In this document: one piece after another, positions 19,930-32,231 of the stretch
How the letters are laid out: every line of letters begins with the position of its first letter
Numbering within the stretch: the first letter of the stretch is position 1
Source: Salibacteraceae bacterium
GTDB lineage: Bacteria; Bacteroidota; Bacteroidia; Flavobacteriales_G; Salibacteraceae
DNA: 40,645 nt
Reading direction: 5' to 3'
NCBI GenBank assembly: GCA_030727625.1
Contig: JANRBI010000221.1
Span: 23,837 to 64,481 of the forward strand
The notes under the pieces: generated by a model
The model's input: only the letters and a program-made list of their open reading frames with translations
Told to the model about the DNA's origin: nothing
Database searches by the model: none
Translations under genes and position numbers: made by a program

Positions 19930-20352
19930 ATGGCAAAAGAAGTCAGTGCACTTATTAAGTTGCAAGTAAAAGGAGGAGCAGCGAATCCTTCACCACCCGT
20001 TGGACCAGCGCTTGGTTCTAAAGGTGTAAACATCATGGAGTTCTGTAAGCAGTTCAATGCTAGAACCCAAGATAAACCTGGTAAGATTTTACCAGTTGTT
20101 ATCACCGTTTATGGTGATAAGTCTTTTGATTTTATTATCAAAAATCCTCCAGTTCCAATTCAGTTAAAAGAAGCTGCGAAAATTAAGTCTGGTTCTGCTG
20201 AGCCAAACCGTGTTAAGTCTGGAACAGTGACTAAAGATCAAGTAAAAGCTATAGCAGAGGACAAGATGGTTGACCTAAACTGCTTTTCTATTGAATCGGC
20301 TATAAGAATGGTAGAAGGCACGGCCCGTAGTATGGGTATTGCTGTAAAATAG
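19930..20352 (+). CDS. rplK: 50S ribosomal protein uL11
   Basis: [37 protein letters not shown]. Confidence 0.99.
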   Translation: MAKEVSALIKLQVKGGAANPSPPVGPALGSKGVNIMEFCKQFNARTQDKPGKILPVVITVYGDKSFDFIIKNPPVPIQLKEAAKIKSGSAEPNRVKSGTVTKDQVKAIAEDKMVDLNCFSIESAIRMVEGTARSMGIAVK

Positions 20353-20358
20353 GTGATT

Positions 20359-21051
20359 ATGGCAACAGTATCAAAGAAAAGAAAAGAAGCTTTAGCTAAA
20401 ATAGAAAAGGATAAAGCTTATAGCCTTGATCAAGCGACAGTTTTGGTTAAGGAAGTATCTACAGCCAAGTTTGACGCTTCAGTTGACTTGGCAGTAAGAC
20501 TAGGAGTCGACCCTAGAAAATCAAACCAAATGGTGAGAGGTGTTGTAACACTTCCACACGGAACTGGTAAAGACGTTCGCGTTTTGGTTCTTTGTACTCC
20601 AGATAAGGAGGAAGAGGCTAGAGCTGCAGGTGCTGATCATGTAGGTTTGGACGAATATATCGACAAAATTAAAAATGGTTGGACCGATATAGACGTTATC
20701 ATTACTACTCCAAGTGTAATGGGTAAAGTAGGTCCATTAGGTAGAGTTTTAGGTCCTAGAGGGTTGATGCCAAACCCAAAAACAGGAACTGTAACTATGG
20801 AAGTTGGTAGAGCGGTTACGGAAGTAAAAGCGGGTAAAATCGACTTCAAAGTAGACAAGTATGGTATTGTGCACGCTTCCGTTGGAAAAGTTTCCTTCGA
20901 TGCACAAAAAATAGCAGATAATGCTAAAGAACTGTTACAAACAATTATGAAGCTTAAGCCTTCTGCGGCAAAGGGTCAGTATGTGAAATCTATTTTCATA
21001 AGCAGCACCATGAGTCCAGGTATCTTGGTAGATAATAAGGTAGTAAGCTAA
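20359..21051 (+). CDS. rplA: 50S ribosomal protein uL1
   Basis: [49 protein letters not shown] 20359 preferred. Confidence 0.99.
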   Translation: MATVSKKRKEALAKIEKDKAYSLDQATVLVKEVSTAKFDASVDLAVRLGVDPRKSNQMVRGVVTLPHGTGKDVRVLVLCTPDKEEEARAAGADHVGLDEYIDKIKNGWTDIDVIITTPSVMGKVGPLGRVLGPRGLMPNPKTGTVTMEVGRAVTEVKAGKIDFKVDKYGIVHASVGKVSFDAQKIADNAKELLQTIMKLKPSAAKGQYVKSIFISSTMSPGILVDNKVVS

Positions 21052-21076
21052 TAATTTAAACTTAATCATTAGTAAG

Positions 21077-21601
21077 ATGACACGTGAACAAAAAGATGCT
21101 CTAATTAGTGATCTTGCTGACCGATTGGGTAAGAGTGAGGTTGTCTATTTAACTGACATCAACAGTTTAAACTCTGAAGATTCTAGCAAACTACGCAGAT
21201 TGTGCTTCCAGCGAGATGTGAAATTGCAAGTTGTGAAAAACACATTACTAGCTCAGGCTATGTCACGTGTTGAAGGCAAGAATTATGGAGAACTTGTAGG
21301 TGTGCTAAAAGGTAACACAGGATTGATGACAGCTGAAATGGGCTCTGTGCCTGCTAAGTTGATCAAAGAATTCAGAAAAAAGTCTGGTAAACCAATTCTT
21401 AAAGGGGCGTATATCGAAGAGGCTATCTTCATCGGTGACGATCAATTGGAGGCGTTGGCTACACTTAAGACCAAAGATGAATTGGTTGGTGACATCATCG
21501 CTCTTCTTCAATCACCTGCTAAGAATGTCATTTCTGGACTGAAGTCCGGTGGTGCAATTATCGCAGGTCTTGTCAAAACACTACAAGAGAGAGAATCTTA
21601 A
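21077..21601 (+). CDS. rplJ: 50S ribosomal protein uL10
   Basis: L10 sequence in rplKAJL order; LQVVKNTLLAQAMSRVEGK. Confidence 0.97.
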   Translation: MTREQKDALISDLADRLGKSEVVYLTDINSLNSEDSSKLRRLCFQRDVKLQVVKNTLLAQAMSRVEGKNYGELVGVLKGNTGLMTAEMGSVPAKLIKEFRKKSGKPILKGAYIEEAIFIGDDQLEALATLKTKDELVGDIIALLQSPAKNVISGLKSGGAIIAGLVKTLQERES

Positions 21602-21646
21602 TTTTTTTTAATTAGAACTTAGGTTAAACATTAATATTTCGACAAA

Positions 21647-22024
21647 ATGGCTGATTTGAAAGCTTTTGCAGAGCAACTAGTAAACCTTACTGTAAAAGAG
21701 GTAAACGAACTTGCAACAATTCTTAAAGATGAATACGGTATTGAGCCTGCAGCTGCTGCAGTTGCTATGGCCGGTCCTGCTGCTGGTGGCGATGGCCCAG
21801 CTGTAGAGGAAAAAACAGAATTTGACGTAATCCTTACAAGCGCTGGCGCTTCTAAGCTTGCAGTAGTGAAATTGGTGAAGGAAATGACAGGTCTTGGTCT
21901 TAAAGAGGCTAAAGAACTAGTTGATGGTGCGCCAAAACCGCTCAAGGAAGGTGTTTCTAAAGACGAAGCTGAGGCACTAAAATCACAGCTTGCTGAAGCT
22001 GGCGCTGAGGTTGAGATCAAATAA
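21647..22024 (+). CDS. rplL: 50S ribosomal protein bL7/L12
   Basis: [56 protein letters not shown]. Confidence 0.99.
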   Translation: MADLKAFAEQLVNLTVKEVNELATILKDEYGIEPAAAAVAMAGPAAGGDGPAVEEKTEFDVILTSAGASKLAVVKLVKEMTGLGLKEAKELVDGAPKPLKEGVSKDEAEALKSQLAEAGAEVEIK

Positions 22025-22041
22025 TTCTCAAACATAATTTT

Positions 22042-22090
22042 AGCACAAAGGTTTAGTCCTGACTCATGTCGGGATTAAACCCTTTGTGCT
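22042..22090 (+). promoter_or_regulatory. Long near-perfect hairpin in rplL-rpoB intergenic region
   Basis: agcacaaaggtttagtcctgac-tcat-gtcgggattaaaccctttgtgct; about 22 pairs including two G-U and one bulge, no clear U-tract. Confidence 0.8.
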
Positions 22091-22124
22091 TTGTGGTTGT
22101 TCGTCTAATTTATCACTTGTTTTC

Positions 22125-25100
22125 ATGACCAAATCAAATATTCAGGAAAGAATCAATTTCTCAAGAACGCAAAATCAATTGCGTTATCCGGATTTTCTAG
22201 ACATCCAAGTACAGTCTTTTAAAGATTTTTTCCAATTAGAAACCTCACCTGAAGACCGCGAGAACGAAGGTCTTTTTAACGTATTCAGTGAGAACTTTCC
22301 GATTACGGATTCAAGAAACAACTTCGTTTTAGAATTCTTGGATTACTTTATTGATCCTCCTCGTTACGCTATTCCAGAGTGTATGGAAAGAGGATTAACA
22401 TACAGTGTGCCCTTAAAGGCTAAGCTTAAGCTATACTGTACAGATCCAGAACACGAAGATTTCGAAACTATTGTACAAGATGTTTATCTAGGTACAATAC
22501 CCTACATGACACCTCAAGGCTCGTTTGTAATAAACGGAGCTGAAAGAATTGTTGTGTCTCAGTTACACAGATCACCTGGAGTGTTCTTTGGTCAGAGTTT
22601 TCATGCTAACGGAACCAAATTGTATTCTGCGAGAATTATACCTTTCAAAGGTTCGTGGATAGAATTTGCTACCGATATCAATAGCGTCATGTACGCTTAT
22701 ATCGATCGTAAAAAGAAGTTACCTGTAACTACCCTTTTACGTGCGATTGGATACGAAAGTGATAAAGAAATTCTGGAAATTTTTGACCTTGCTGACGAAG
22801 TAAAAGTTAGCAAGTCTGGTCTTAAGAAAGTAGTGGGTCGCAGACTTGCTGCGAGAGTTCTTAAAACATGGTTTGAAGATTTCGTAGATGAAGATACTGG
22901 AGAAGTAGTGTCTATTGAGCGTAACGAGGTTGTTATTGACCGAGAAACTCTTATTGAAGACGACCACATTGAATTGATTCTTGATGCTGAGGCCAAGACC
23001 ATTCTTCTTCACAAGGAGAATGTGAATGCGGCTGATCATGCCATCATTTACAATACGCTTCAAAAAGACCCTTCAAACTCTGAAATTGAGGCGGTTGAAC
23101 ACATTTACAGAATATTAAGAAATGCTGAGCCACCAGATGAGGAGACTGCTCGTGGTATTATTGATAAGCTCTTCTTTTCTGATAAGAGATATGATCTTGG
23201 TGAAGTAGGTAGATACCGAATTAACAAGAAGCTTGGCTTGGATACTGATATGGAAAACCGAGTGTTGACCAAATTAGATATTATTAGCATCATTAAATAC
23301 TTAATCGAATTGATCAACTCTAAAACAGACGTTGATGATATCGATCACTTGAGCAACAGACGTGTTCGTACAGTTGGTGAACAATTGTACAATCAGTTTG
23401 GTGTTGGTTTGGCTCGTATGGCCAGAACCATTCGTGAAAGAATGAATGTAAGAGATAACGAAGTTTTTACGCCAATTGATTTGATCAATGCGAAAACTCT
23501 TTCTTCTGTGATCAATTCATTCTTTGGAACAAACCAGTTATCTCAATTTATGGATCAAACCAATCCATTATCAGAGATTACTCACAAAAGAAGATTGTCG
23601 GCACTAGGACCAGGTGGTCTTTCAAGAGAAAGAGCAGGTTTCGAGGTACGTGACGTTCACTACACTCACTACGGCCGATTATGTACCATTGAAACACCTG
23701 AAGGACCAAATATTGGTTTGATTTCTTCATTGTGCGTATATGCTAAAGTTAACAAGCTTGGCTTCATTGAAACGCCTTATCGCAAGGTTTCGGATGGTCA
23801 AGTGAAACTTGAAGACATCGTTTATTTGAGTGCTGAGGAAGAGGATGAGCAAATCATTGCTCAGGCTAACGCGAAGGTGAGTAACGATGGAAGATTTTTG
23901 ACTGAGAAAGTTAAAGCGAGGTTTGAAGGTGATTTTCCTGTGGTTGAGCCAAGTGCTTTAACGTTGATGGATGTTGCTCCAAACCAGATTGCCTCTATCG
24001 CAGCATCTTTGATTCCTTTCTTGGAGCATGATGATGCTAACCGTGCATTGATGGGTTCTAACATGAGTCGTCAGGCAGTTCCGCTTCTTCGTCCAGAATC
24101 ACCAATAGTTGGTACTGGTTTAGAGAAATTGGTTGCTGAGGATTCAAGAGTACTAGTTTATGCTGAGGGCGATGGTGTCATTGATAGTGTAGATGCGAAA
24201 CAAATTATTGTTAAGTATGACCGCACTGAAGATGATGAGCTTGTAAGCTTTACAAACGAATACAAGACATATGATCTTATCAAATTCAAAAAGACCAACC
24301 AATCTACCACTATGACTTTGAGTCCGATCGTAAGGAAAGGACAAAGAGTGACTAAGGGGCAAGTTTTGTGTGAAGGTTATGGAACTGAAAAAGGAGAATT
24401 GGCATTGGGTCGTAACCTAATGGTAGCATTCATGCCTTGGAAAGGTTACAACTTTGAAGATGCGATCGTAATTTCTGAAAAAGTTGTACGTGACGATATT
24501 TACACAAGTATACACGTTGATGAATATGTTCTTGAGGTACGTGATACCAAGAGAGGTTTAGAAGAGTTGACAGCTGATATTCCTAATGTGAGTGAAGAAG
24601 CTACTAAAAACCTTGATGAGAACGGTTTGATTAGAGTAGGTACAGAAGTAAAGGAAGGCGATATTCTTATCGGAAAAATTACACCTAAAGGTGAAACGGA
24701 TCCAACTCCAGAAGAAAAACTCCTTAGAGCAATCTTTGGTGACAAAGCTGGTGATGTGAAAGACGCTTCATTAAAAGTTCCACCAAGTGGAAAAGGTGTT
24801 GTGATCGATAAGAAATTATTCTCAAGAGCAATCAAGGACAGAAAAGCCAAAGCTCAGGAGAAGCAATTCCTTGAAGAAATTGATAGAGAATATCAACGCA
24901 AAATTGAAGATCTACAATCGTTACTTGTTGAAAAGCTTTTCACAATTGTAAATGGTAAAACATCGCAAGGTGTATTTAATAAGTACAATGAAGAGATCAT
25001 TAAAAAGGGAACGAAGTTTACTCAAAAGAGCCTTCAAGGTCTTGATTATACTACACTTAGTCCTGCTGGGTGGACCACTGATGATGACAAAAATGTTATG

Positions 25101-25931
25101 ATCAAGCGCACATTGAATAATTACAATATTCAAGCAAATGATGCACTTGGTGTAATGAAGCGTAAGAAGTTCGCGATCACTGTAGGTGATGAGCTTCCAG
25201 CAGGAATTGTTCAGTTGGCTAAAGTTTACTTGGCTAAGAAGAGAAAGTTAAAAGTAGGTGATAAGATGGCGGGACGTCACGGAAACAAGGGTATTGTTTC
25301 GAAGATTGTTCGTCAAGAGGATATGCCATTCTTAGAAGATGGAACTCCTGTTGATATCGTACTAAACCCACTTGGTGTGCCATCTCGTATGAACTTAGGA
25401 CAGATTTACGAAACTGTACTTGGTTGGGCTGGTAAAAACTTAGGATTGAAATTCGCAACGCCAATTTTTGACGGTGCTACTATTGACGATATTCACTCAT
25501 ACACCGCTAAAGCTGGTGTACCTGACTATGGTCGAACTTATCTTCACGATGGTGGAACTGGTGATCGTTTCGATCAACCTGCAACTGTAGGTGTGATTTA
25601 CATGTTGAAACTACACCACTTAGTAGATGATAAGATGCACGCTCGTTCAATTGGTCCTTACTCATTAATTACACAACAACCATTGGGTGGTAAAGCCCAG
25701 TTTGGTGGTCAGCGTTTTGGTGAGATGGAGGTTTGGGCACTTGAGGCATTCGGTGCAGCAAACATCTTGCGTGAAATCCTTACTGTTAAGTCTGATGACG
25801 TGATCGGAAGAGCGAAAGCATACGAGGCAATCGTAAAAGGTGAGCCTATGCCAGAGCCAGGAATTCCTGAATCATTCAACGTACTTCTTCACGAAATGCG
25901 CGGTCTAGGACTAAACATAACATTAGAATAA
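22125..25931 (+). CDS. rpoB: DNA-directed RNA polymerase subunit beta
   Basis: [56 protein letters not shown] 22125 preferred over 22086. Confidence 0.99.
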   Translation: MTKSNIQERINFSRTQNQLRYPDFLDIQVQSFKDFFQLETSPEDRENEGLFNVFSENFPITDSRNNFVLEFLDYFIDPPRYAIPECMERGLTYSVPLKAKLKLYCTDPEHEDFETIVQDVYLGTIPYMTPQGSFVINGAERIVVSQLHRSPGVFFGQSFHANGTKLYSARIIPFKGSWIEFATDINSVMYAYIDRKKKLPVTTLLRAIGYESDKEILEIFDLADEVKVSKSGLKKVVGRRLAARVLKTWFEDFVDEDTGEVVSIERNEVVIDRETLIEDDHIELILDAEAKTILLHKENVNAADHAIIYNTLQKDPSNSEIEAVEHIYRILRNAEPPDEETARGIIDKLFFSDKRYDLGEVGRYRINKKLGLDTDMENRVLTKLDIISIIKYLIELINSKTDVDDIDHLSNRRVRTVGEQLYNQFGVGLARMARTIRERMNVRDNEVFTPIDLINAKTLSSVINSFFGTNQLSQFMDQTNPLSEITHKRRLSALGPGGLSRERAGFEVRDVHYTHYGRLCTIETPEGPNIGLISSLCVYAKVNKLGFIETPYRKVSDGQVKLEDIVYLSAEEEDEQIIAQANAKVSNDGRFLTEKVKARFEGDFPVVEPSALTLMDVAPNQIASIAASLIPFLEHDDANRALMGSNMSRQAVPLLRPESPIVGTGLEKLVAEDSRVLVYAEGDGVIDSVDAKQIIVKYDRTEDDELVSFTNEYKTYDLIKFKKTNQSTTMTLSPIVRKGQRVTKGQVLCEGYGTEKGELALGRNLMVAFMPWKGYNFEDAIVISEKVVRDDIYTSIHVDEYVLEVRDTKRGLEELTADIPNVSEEATKNLDENGLIRVGTEVKEGDILIGKITPKGETDPTPEEKLLRAIFGDKAGDVKDASLKVPPSGKGVVIDKKLFSRAIKDRKAKAQEKQFLEEIDREYQRKIEDLQSLLVEKLFTIVNGKTSQGVFNKYNEEIIKKGTKFTQKSLQGLDYTTLSPAGWTTDDDKNVMIKRTLNNYNIQANDALGVMKRKKFAITVGDELPAGIVQLAKVYLAKKRKLKVGDKMAGRHGNKGIVSKIVRQEDMPFLEDGTPVDIVLNPLGVPSRMNLGQIYETVLGWAGKNLGLKFATPIFDGATIDDIHSYTAKAGVPDYGRTYLHDGGTGDRFDQPATVGVIYMLKLHHLVDDKMHARSIGPYSLITQQPLGGKAQFGGQRFGEMEVWALEAFGAANILREILTVKSDDVIGRAKAYEAIVKGEPMPEPGIPESFNVLLHEMRGLGLNITLE

Positions 25932-25964
25932 GCTTTATCATTTATCCATTTCAGAAACATTGCA

Positions 25965-28900
25965 ATGGCATTAAGAAAAGAAAATAAGCCGCATAGCGGA
26001 TTCAGCAAGATCACTATCAGTCTTGCTTCACCAGAGATGATTTTAGAAAAATCTCATGGTGAGGTATTGAAGCCTGAAACAATTAACTATCGTACATACA
26101 AGCCCGAGCGAGACGGTCTTTTCTGCGAACGAATTTTCGGTCCAGTAAAAGATTATGAATGCCATTGTGGTAAGTATAAGCGTATCCGATACAAGGGAAT
26201 CGTTTGCGATAGATGTGGTGTTGAAGTGACTGAAAAGAAAGTTAGACGTGAGAGAATGGGGCACATTTCATTGGTGGTTCCAGTCGCTCATATCTGGTAC
26301 TTTAAATCATTACCAAATAAGATCGGGTACTTACTTGGCTTGCCATCTAAGAAATTGGATACCATTATTTATTACGAGCGTTACGTGGTTATTCAACCAG
26401 GTATTGCCAAGAATAAAGAAGGTGAAGATCTTTTGTATTTAGATTTTCTAACAGAAGAAGAATATTTAGATATCCTAGATGCTCTTCCAAGAGAAAATCA
26501 ATACCTGGATGATGATGATCCAAATAAGTTCATTGCCAAGATGGGTGCAGAAGCGCTATACGCACTTCTTCAACGATGTGACTTGGATGCTTTGTCTTAT
26601 GACCTTCGTCACAAGGCAAATACAGAAACATCGCAGCAACGTAAAAATGAAGCGCTTAAGCGTCTTCAAGTTGTGGAAGCTTTCCGTGCAGCAAACGAAC
26701 ATATTGTAAACCGTCCTGAGTGGATGATTGTGAAAGTAGTGCCTGTAATTCCACCTGAATTACGTCCGCTTGTGCCACTAGATGGTGGTCGTTTCGCAAC
26801 ATCAGATTTGAATGACCTTTACCGTAGAGTAATTATCAGAAACAATCGTTTGAAACGCCTTTTGGAGATTAAAGCTCCTGAAGTGATTCTTCGTAACGAG
26901 AAGCGTATGCTTCAAGAGTCTGTTGATTCATTGTTTGACAACTCACGCAAATCGAGTGCCGTTAAAACAGAGTCAAACAGAGCTTTGAAATCGCTTTCTG
27001 ATAGTTTGAAAGGTAAGCAAGGACGTTTCCGTCAAAACTTACTTGGTAAGCGTGTTGATTATTCAGCTCGTTCGGTAATTGTTGTGGGTCCAGAATTGAA
27101 ACTTCACGAGTGTGGTCTTCCAAAAGACATGGCAGCTGAGCTTTTCAAGCCATTCATTATTCGTAAGTTGATTGAAAGAGGAATTGTTAAGACTGTAAAA
27201 TCGGCTAAGAAAATCGTTGATAAGAAAGAACCAGTAGTATGGGATATTCTTGAAAACGTATTGAAAGGACATCCAGTTCTTCTTAACCGTGCTCCTACAC
27301 TTCACCGTTTAGGTATTCAGGCTTTCCAACCAAAATTGATCGAAGGAAAAGCTATTCAACTTCACCCGTTAGTTTGTACTGCATTCAACGCGGATTTTGA
27401 TGGTGACCAGATGGCGGTTCACTTGCCACTTGGCCACGCGGCTATTCTTGAGGCTCAATTATTGATGTTGGCTTCTCACAATATCTTGAACCCAGCAAAC
27501 GGTGCTCCGGTAGCTGTACCATCTCAGGATATGGTTTTGGGTCTTTATTACATTACCAAGACCAGAAAGAGTACAGAAGAATTACCAATGAAAGGTGAGG
27601 GAAAGATTTTCTATTCGCCAGAAGAGGTAATTATTGCATACAACGAAGGCAAATTGAGCCTTCACGCTGAAATCAAAGTTCGTGTTATGGAACTTGGTGA
27701 GCGCAAGATCATCGACACTTCATGTGGTCGAATCATGTTCAACCAGCACGTTCCTGAAAAGGCAGGTTACATTAACGAAGTTCTTACAAAGAAATCTCTT
27801 AGAGATATCATTGGTGGTGTACTTAAGAAATGTGGTACTGCTGCAACAGCTAAGTTCCTTGATGACATTAAGTCATTGGGTTACTATATGGCATTCAAGG
27901 GTGGTTTATCATTCAACCTTGGTGACGTAATTGTGCCAGATGAGAAAGTAACACTTCTTGCAAAAGCACAAACTGAGGTGGATGAGGTAATGTTGAACTA
28001 TAACATGGGTCTCATTACTAACAACGAACGTTACAACCAAATTATCGATATCTGGACACATACCAACTCTAAGTTGACACACGTGTTGATGAACAGATTA
28101 GAAAACGATAACCAAGGATTTAACTCGGTTTACATGATGTACCATTCAGGTGCTCGTGGTTCTAAGGAACAGATTCGTCAGCTTTCAGGTATGAGAGGTT
28201 TGATGGCTAAGCCGAAAAAATCTGGTTCGCAAGGTGGCGACATTATTGAAAATCCTATTCTTTCAAACTTCCGTGAGGGTCTTTCGATTCTTGAGTACTT
28301 TATCTCAACTCACGGTGCTCGTAAAGGTTTGGCAGATACAGCTCTTAAAACGGCCGATGCTGGTTACCTAACTAGACGTTTGGTTGATGTTGCTCAAGAT
28401 GTTATTGTTACTTCAGTTGACTGCGGTACGTTGAGAGGTCTTGTAGCTACACCATTGAGAAAGAACGAAGAGATTGTAGAAACTCTTTATGAAAGAATCT
28501 TAGGTAGAACGAGTGTATACACTATTACTCATCCAGAAACGGACGAAGTAATGGTTGAAGCTGGTGAAGAAATAAATGAAGATGTTGCTGAAGCTATAGA
28601 GGCTGCAGGCATTGATGAAGTGGAAATCAGATCTGCACTTACTTGCGAAATGCCAAGAGGTATTTGTTCTAAGTGCTATGGTAGAAACTTGGCAACCGGT
28701 GCTCACGTTACTAAAGGTGAAGCTGTTGGTGTTATTGCGGCACAGTCAATTGGTGAACCAGGAACACAGCTTACACTTCGTACCTTCCACGTGGGTGGTA
28801 CTGCATCAAGTATTACTGCTGAATCTAGGATCGAAGCGAAAGCAGATGGTATTTTAGAAGTAGACGAATTGAGAACTGTTGAGCGCATCGAGAAAGATGG

Positions 28901-30266
28901 AACCAAGAAGACTGTAGTTATTGGCCGTTCGGCTGAGATGCGTTTGATTGATCCGAAATCTAACTTGACTGTAGTTACAAACAACATTCCTTACGGTTCT
29001 GAAGTATTTAAAATGCCAGGTGATAAGGTGAAAAAAGGCGACTTGATTTGCGCTTGGGATCCTTACAACGCTGTAATTCTTTCTGAATACCAAGGTAAAC
29101 TTGAGTTTGAAAGTATTCAAGAGGGTGTTACTTATAAAGAAGAATCTGATGAACAAACAGGTTTCCGCGAAAAAGTAATTATCGATAACCGTGATAAGAA
29201 CAAAAACCCTGCAATCAACTTGGTTGATAGCAAAGGTGAAGTTCTAAGAACATACAGTATTCCTGTAGGTGCTCACATCATGGTTGATGAAAACTTGAAA
29301 GTTGGTCCTGGTCACATCTTGGTTAAAATACCTAGAGGTGGAGGTAAATCTTCAGGTGATATTACTGGTGGTCTTCCGCGTGTTACTGAACTTTTCGAAG
29401 CTCGTAACCCATCTAACCCAGCAATTGTGTCTGAAGTAGATGGTATCGTAACCTTTGGTAAGATTAAGCGTGGTAACCGTGAAATCGTAGTTGAAACAAG
29501 AACAGAAGAAAAGAGAAAGTACTTAGTGCCACTATCTAGACACATTCTTGTTCAAGAAAACGATTTCGTTAAAGCTGGTCAGGCACTTTCTGATGGAGCA
29601 ATAACTCCAACAGATATCTTGAATATCATGGGCCCAACAGCGGTACAAGAATACCTAGTGAATGAAATTCAGGAAGTATACCGATTACAGGGTGTTAAGA
29701 TCAACGATAAGCACTTCGAAACGATTGTTCGTCAGATGATGCGTAAGGTGAATATTCTTGACGCTGGTGATACTCGTTTCCTTGAAAATCAAAACGTAAA
29801 CAAGGTTGATTTCATTGAAGAAAACGATAAAATCTTTGGTCAAAAAGTAGTTACTGAACCTGGAGATTCTGATAGCATGAAAGCTGGACAAATTGTTTCA
29901 GCTCGCAAGCTTAGAGATGAGAACTCTGTATTGAGAAGAAAAGACATGAAACTGGTAGAAGCACGTGATGCTGTTCCAGCTACAGGTCAGCCAATTCTTC
30001 AAGGTATTACAAGAGCTTCTCTTCAAACAGAAAGCTTCATTTCTGCTGCATCGTTCCAAGAAACTACTAAGGTTCTGAACGAAGCTGCGGTAAATGGTAA
30101 AGAAGACTTCTTGAAAGGCTTGAAAGAAAACGTAATTGTAGGTCACTTGATTCCTGCAGGTACTGGTCTTAAAGATTACAGAAACATTGTAGTGGGCAGC
30201 CAAGAAGACTACGACAATATGGTTGGTACTGGTTCAAAAGCTATCCTTGAAGGTGTAAACAACTAA
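25965..30266 (+). CDS. rpoC: DNA-directed RNA polymerase subunit beta'
   Basis: [12 protein letters not shown] catalytic motif, zinc ribbon [20 protein letters not shown]. Confidence 0.99.
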   Translation: MALRKENKPHSGFSKITISLASPEMILEKSHGEVLKPETINYRTYKPERDGLFCERIFGPVKDYECHCGKYKRIRYKGIVCDRCGVEVTEKKVRRERMGHISLVVPVAHIWYFKSLPNKIGYLLGLPSKKLDTIIYYERYVVIQPGIAKNKEGEDLLYLDFLTEEEYLDILDALPRENQYLDDDDPNKFIAKMGAEALYALLQRCDLDALSYDLRHKANTETSQQRKNEALKRLQVVEAFRAANEHIVNRPEWMIVKVVPVIPPELRPLVPLDGGRFATSDLNDLYRRVIIRNNRLKRLLEIKAPEVILRNEKRMLQESVDSLFDNSRKSSAVKTESNRALKSLSDSLKGKQGRFRQNLLGKRVDYSARSVIVVGPELKLHECGLPKDMAAELFKPFIIRKLIERGIVKTVKSAKKIVDKKEPVVWDILENVLKGHPVLLNRAPTLHRLGIQAFQPKLIEGKAIQLHPLVCTAFNADFDGDQMAVHLPLGHAAILEAQLLMLASHNILNPANGAPVAVPSQDMVLGLYYITKTRKSTEELPMKGEGKIFYSPEEVIIAYNEGKLSLHAEIKVRVMELGERKIIDTSCGRIMFNQHVPEKAGYINEVLTKKSLRDIIGGVLKKCGTAATAKFLDDIKSLGYYMAFKGGLSFNLGDVIVPDEKVTLLAKAQTEVDEVMLNYNMGLITNNERYNQIIDIWTHTNSKLTHVLMNRLENDNQGFNSVYMMYHSGARGSKEQIRQLSGMRGLMAKPKKSGSQGGDIIENPILSNFREGLSILEYFISTHGARKGLADTALKTADAGYLTRRLVDVAQDVIVTSVDCGTLRGLVATPLRKNEEIVETLYERILGRTSVYTITHPETDEVMVEAGEEINEDVAEAIEAAGIDEVEIRSALTCEMPRGICSKCYGRNLATGAHVTKGEAVGVIAAQSIGEPGTQLTLRTFHVGGTASSITAESRIEAKADGILEVDELRTVERIEKDGTKKTVVIGRSAEMRLIDPKSNLTVVTNNIPYGSEVFKMPGDKVKKGDLICAWDPYNAVILSEYQGKLEFESIQEGVTYKEESDEQTGFREKVIIDNRDKNKNPAINLVDSKGEVLRTYSIPVGAHIMVDENLKVGPGHILVKIPRGGGKSSGDITGGLPRVTELFEARNPSNPAIVSEVDGIVTFGKIKRGNREIVVETRTEEKRKYLVPLSRHILVQENDFVKAGQALSDGAITPTDILNIMGPTAVQEYLVNEIQEVYRLQGVKINDKHFETIVRQMMRKVNILDAGDTRFLENQNVNKVDFIEENDKIFGQKVVTEPGDSDSMKAGQIVSARKLRDENSVLRRKDMKLVEARDAVPATGQPILQGITRASLQTESFISAASFQETTKVLNEAAVNGKEDFLKGLKENVIVGHLIPAGTGLKDYRNIVVGSQEDYDNMVGTGSKAILEGVNN

Positions 30267-30282
30267 AATTGGGTTTTAAGAA

Positions 30283-30606
30283 ATGGCTGACGAACAAGAA
30301 AACAAGCAAGGACAATTGAATATAGAGTTGAGCGAAGATGTTGCTCAAGGCGAATATTCAAACCTAGCGGTGATCACACATTCTAATGCAGAGTTTATTG
30401 TAGACTTTATTAGTATGATGCCTGGAGCTCCAAAAGCGAAAGTGAAATCAAGAATAATCTTGACGCCACAACACGCTAAAAGGCTTCAAAAAGCGCTTGC
30501 TGACAACATTAGAAAGTTTGAAAGCCAGAACGGTACTATTGCTGATATTGATCATGGCGCGGCTCCTTTTCCGATGAACTTCGGTGGACCAGCCGGAGAA
30601 GCTTAA
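30283..30606 (+). CDS. DUF3467-like protein
   Basis: 107 aa; LNIELSEDVAQGEYSNLAVITHSNAEFIVDFISMMPGAPKAKVKSRIILTPQHAKRLQKAL. Confidence 0.85.
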   Translation: MADEQENKQGQLNIELSEDVAQGEYSNLAVITHSNAEFIVDFISMMPGAPKAKVKSRIILTPQHAKRLQKALADNIRKFESQNGTIADIDHGAAPFPMNFGGPAGEA

Positions 30607-30629
30607 AACTAATTGGATATAAAAGTGAA

Positions 30630-30662
30630 AGTCCTGACAACATTGTTGTCAGGGCTTTTTTT
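30630..30662 (+). terminator. Rho-independent terminator
   Basis: gtcctgacaacattgttgtcagggcttttttt. Confidence 0.88.
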
Positions 30663-30708
30663 ATTGCAAATTTTTATGATGGGGTTTTCCTTTTAACTGA
30701 TTTCGGTA

Positions 30709-32091
30709 TTATGCCACAGTTCTCAATTCAGCATACAGTTTTTGTGCCTTTTCTAAAAGTTTCGGATCAAAATCAGAAACATTGTTTCTTCTATTTTTAA
30801 AAGGTTCAGCAGTATAAAAAGGCGCTGATATGTCAAGTTTTTCGAACACTGTGCCTATTGCTTTTCTTGGATTTTGACAGTATTCTTCATAGCAGATATA
30901 TATGGTGTTCTTATGTTTCGCACTCAAGGCATATTCATAATAATTGATCCAAATGTGAAGCCAATATTCAATGCTGTTTTTTGAACAGGACGATAATTCA
31001 TCACTATTTCCAAAATCAAAACGAATATGGTTTAAACCAAATTCATGATGTCCAAGCCAATTCATATAGTCTAGCACAAACGGATCTTTTGTTTGCAATT
31101 TTGAGAAGGATAAATGCTTGTCAAGCAAAGAAGAGGCATGTGTGAGTGGATCTCTAAACATGATGATCATCACAAACGATGAATTGATCTTTCTGATCGC
31201 ATCATACCGAAGTAAGAAGTTGTTATTTTTTGCCAGATAGGTGTGTGATGAATGCTTCCGAACCACATTTTGATAGTCTAAATAGTCATGATATTCTTCC
31301 TCTGAAAGCTCATGAATCATTAGTTTGTTTTCATGAACGAACCGATTGTTGGTGATTATTTTGAAAAAGTACTCTTCTAATGCCTCGTTAGAATTAAGAC
31401 CTATTTCTATTCCATCTTTATGGCTGCGCTCTTTGGTCTTATTGTTTTTGGGCTGGTAGATTTTACTCCAAAGATTTGGTGCCATTAGAAGCGGCATATT
31501 TGCGTAGCTGAGCGTTGCAAATATTTCCAAAGTTGCCAGCTTAATTATGAGGCTTGTAGTTCCAGCTCTGGCCAAACCAGAAACGATTACAAATTGTTCG
31601 GCATCGTGATCGGGTAGTGTTGAGTATCGTTTCCGTTCAAATTGAAATAGCTTTTTACCTATTTCGACATTGTCTAGAACCAAATGATGCAGCAGCTGCT
31701 GAAGTTCTGAATACGAAGTCGTTTTACTTTTCTTAGTAGGAATAATAAACGGAAGCGTAGCGCCTATAGAAACGGACAAAATTCCATACAGTGATTGAAT
31801 GGATACTTCCTCATAAATTTCAATGCTTGCAGCATATAGAAATACCATAGGAATGCTTGCAAGAACAATTGCGAGAGCGAATAATGCAATGGTTGTTAAA
31901 AGTGCACTGAACAGCTTTTTTGTGGCATGCTCTACATTTTTAATGTGCGCATCCTCATCTGTTTGAATAAGCATTGCGTTTAGAAGCGCTACACTTTTTA
32001 TAGCCAAATGATGCAGTGTTTTTCGGCCTAGTTTGATGGTGAATGCTAGAACAAACGCGGCAACTGCAAAGCTTAAATATCCAATAATCAT
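30709..32091 (-). CDS. Membrane-anchored sulfotransferase-family protein
   Basis: Several N-terminal TM segments (to about residue 115), then 5'-PSB-like loop VIVSGLARAGTTSLI and 3'-PB-like MIIMFRDPLTHASSLLDKH. Confidence 0.78.
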   Translation of the reverse strand: MIIGYLSFAVAAFVLAFTIKLGRKTLHHLAIKSVALLNAMLIQTDEDAHIKNVEHATKKLFSALLTTIALFALAIVLASIPMVFLYAASIEIYEEVSIQSLYGILSVSIGATLPFIIPTKKSKTTSYSELQQLLHHLVLDNVEIGKKLFQFERKRYSTLPDHDAEQFVIVSGLARAGTTSLIIKLATLEIFATLSYANMPLLMAPNLWSKIYQPKNNKTKERSHKDGIEIGLNSNEALEEYFFKIITNNRFVHENKLMIHELSEEEYHDYLDYQNVVRKHSSHTYLAKNNNFLLRYDAIRKINSSFVMIIMFRDPLTHASSLLDKHLSFSKLQTKDPFVLDYMNWLGHHEFGLNHIRFDFGNSDELSSCSKNSIEYWLHIWINYYEYALSAKHKNTIYICYEEYCQNPRKAIGTVFEKLDISAPFYTAEPFKNRRNNVSDFDPKLLEKAQKLYAELRTVA

Positions 32092-32231
32092 TTGTCTTTT
32101 TTCCTAAAAAAGCGTCTCAATTTTAGCCAAATAATATAGCCGAAAGAAAAAAGCACAATAGCGCTAATGATGAAAATGAGGATGATGGTTCCTAGTCCAA
32201 GACCCGGTCCTATGTAAAGTAAACACGCCAT
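32088..32231 (-). CDS. Uncharacterised 47-aa single-TM microprotein (MACLLYIGPGLGLGTIILIFIISAIVLFSFGYIIWLKLRRFFRKKDK)
   Basis: Read by hand; below ORF-track cutoff. ATG shares one base with the upstream stop (TAATG) and its stop overlaps the next start (ATGA). Confidence 0.75.
   Translation of the reverse strand: MACLLYIGPGLGLGTIILIFIISAIVLFSFGYIIWLKLRRFFRKKDK

Noticed and set aside
21631-22035. Antisense 134-aa ORF over rplL
   Set aside because: Mirror ORF caused by the codon bias of a highly expressed gene; low-complexity Ser/Ala translation
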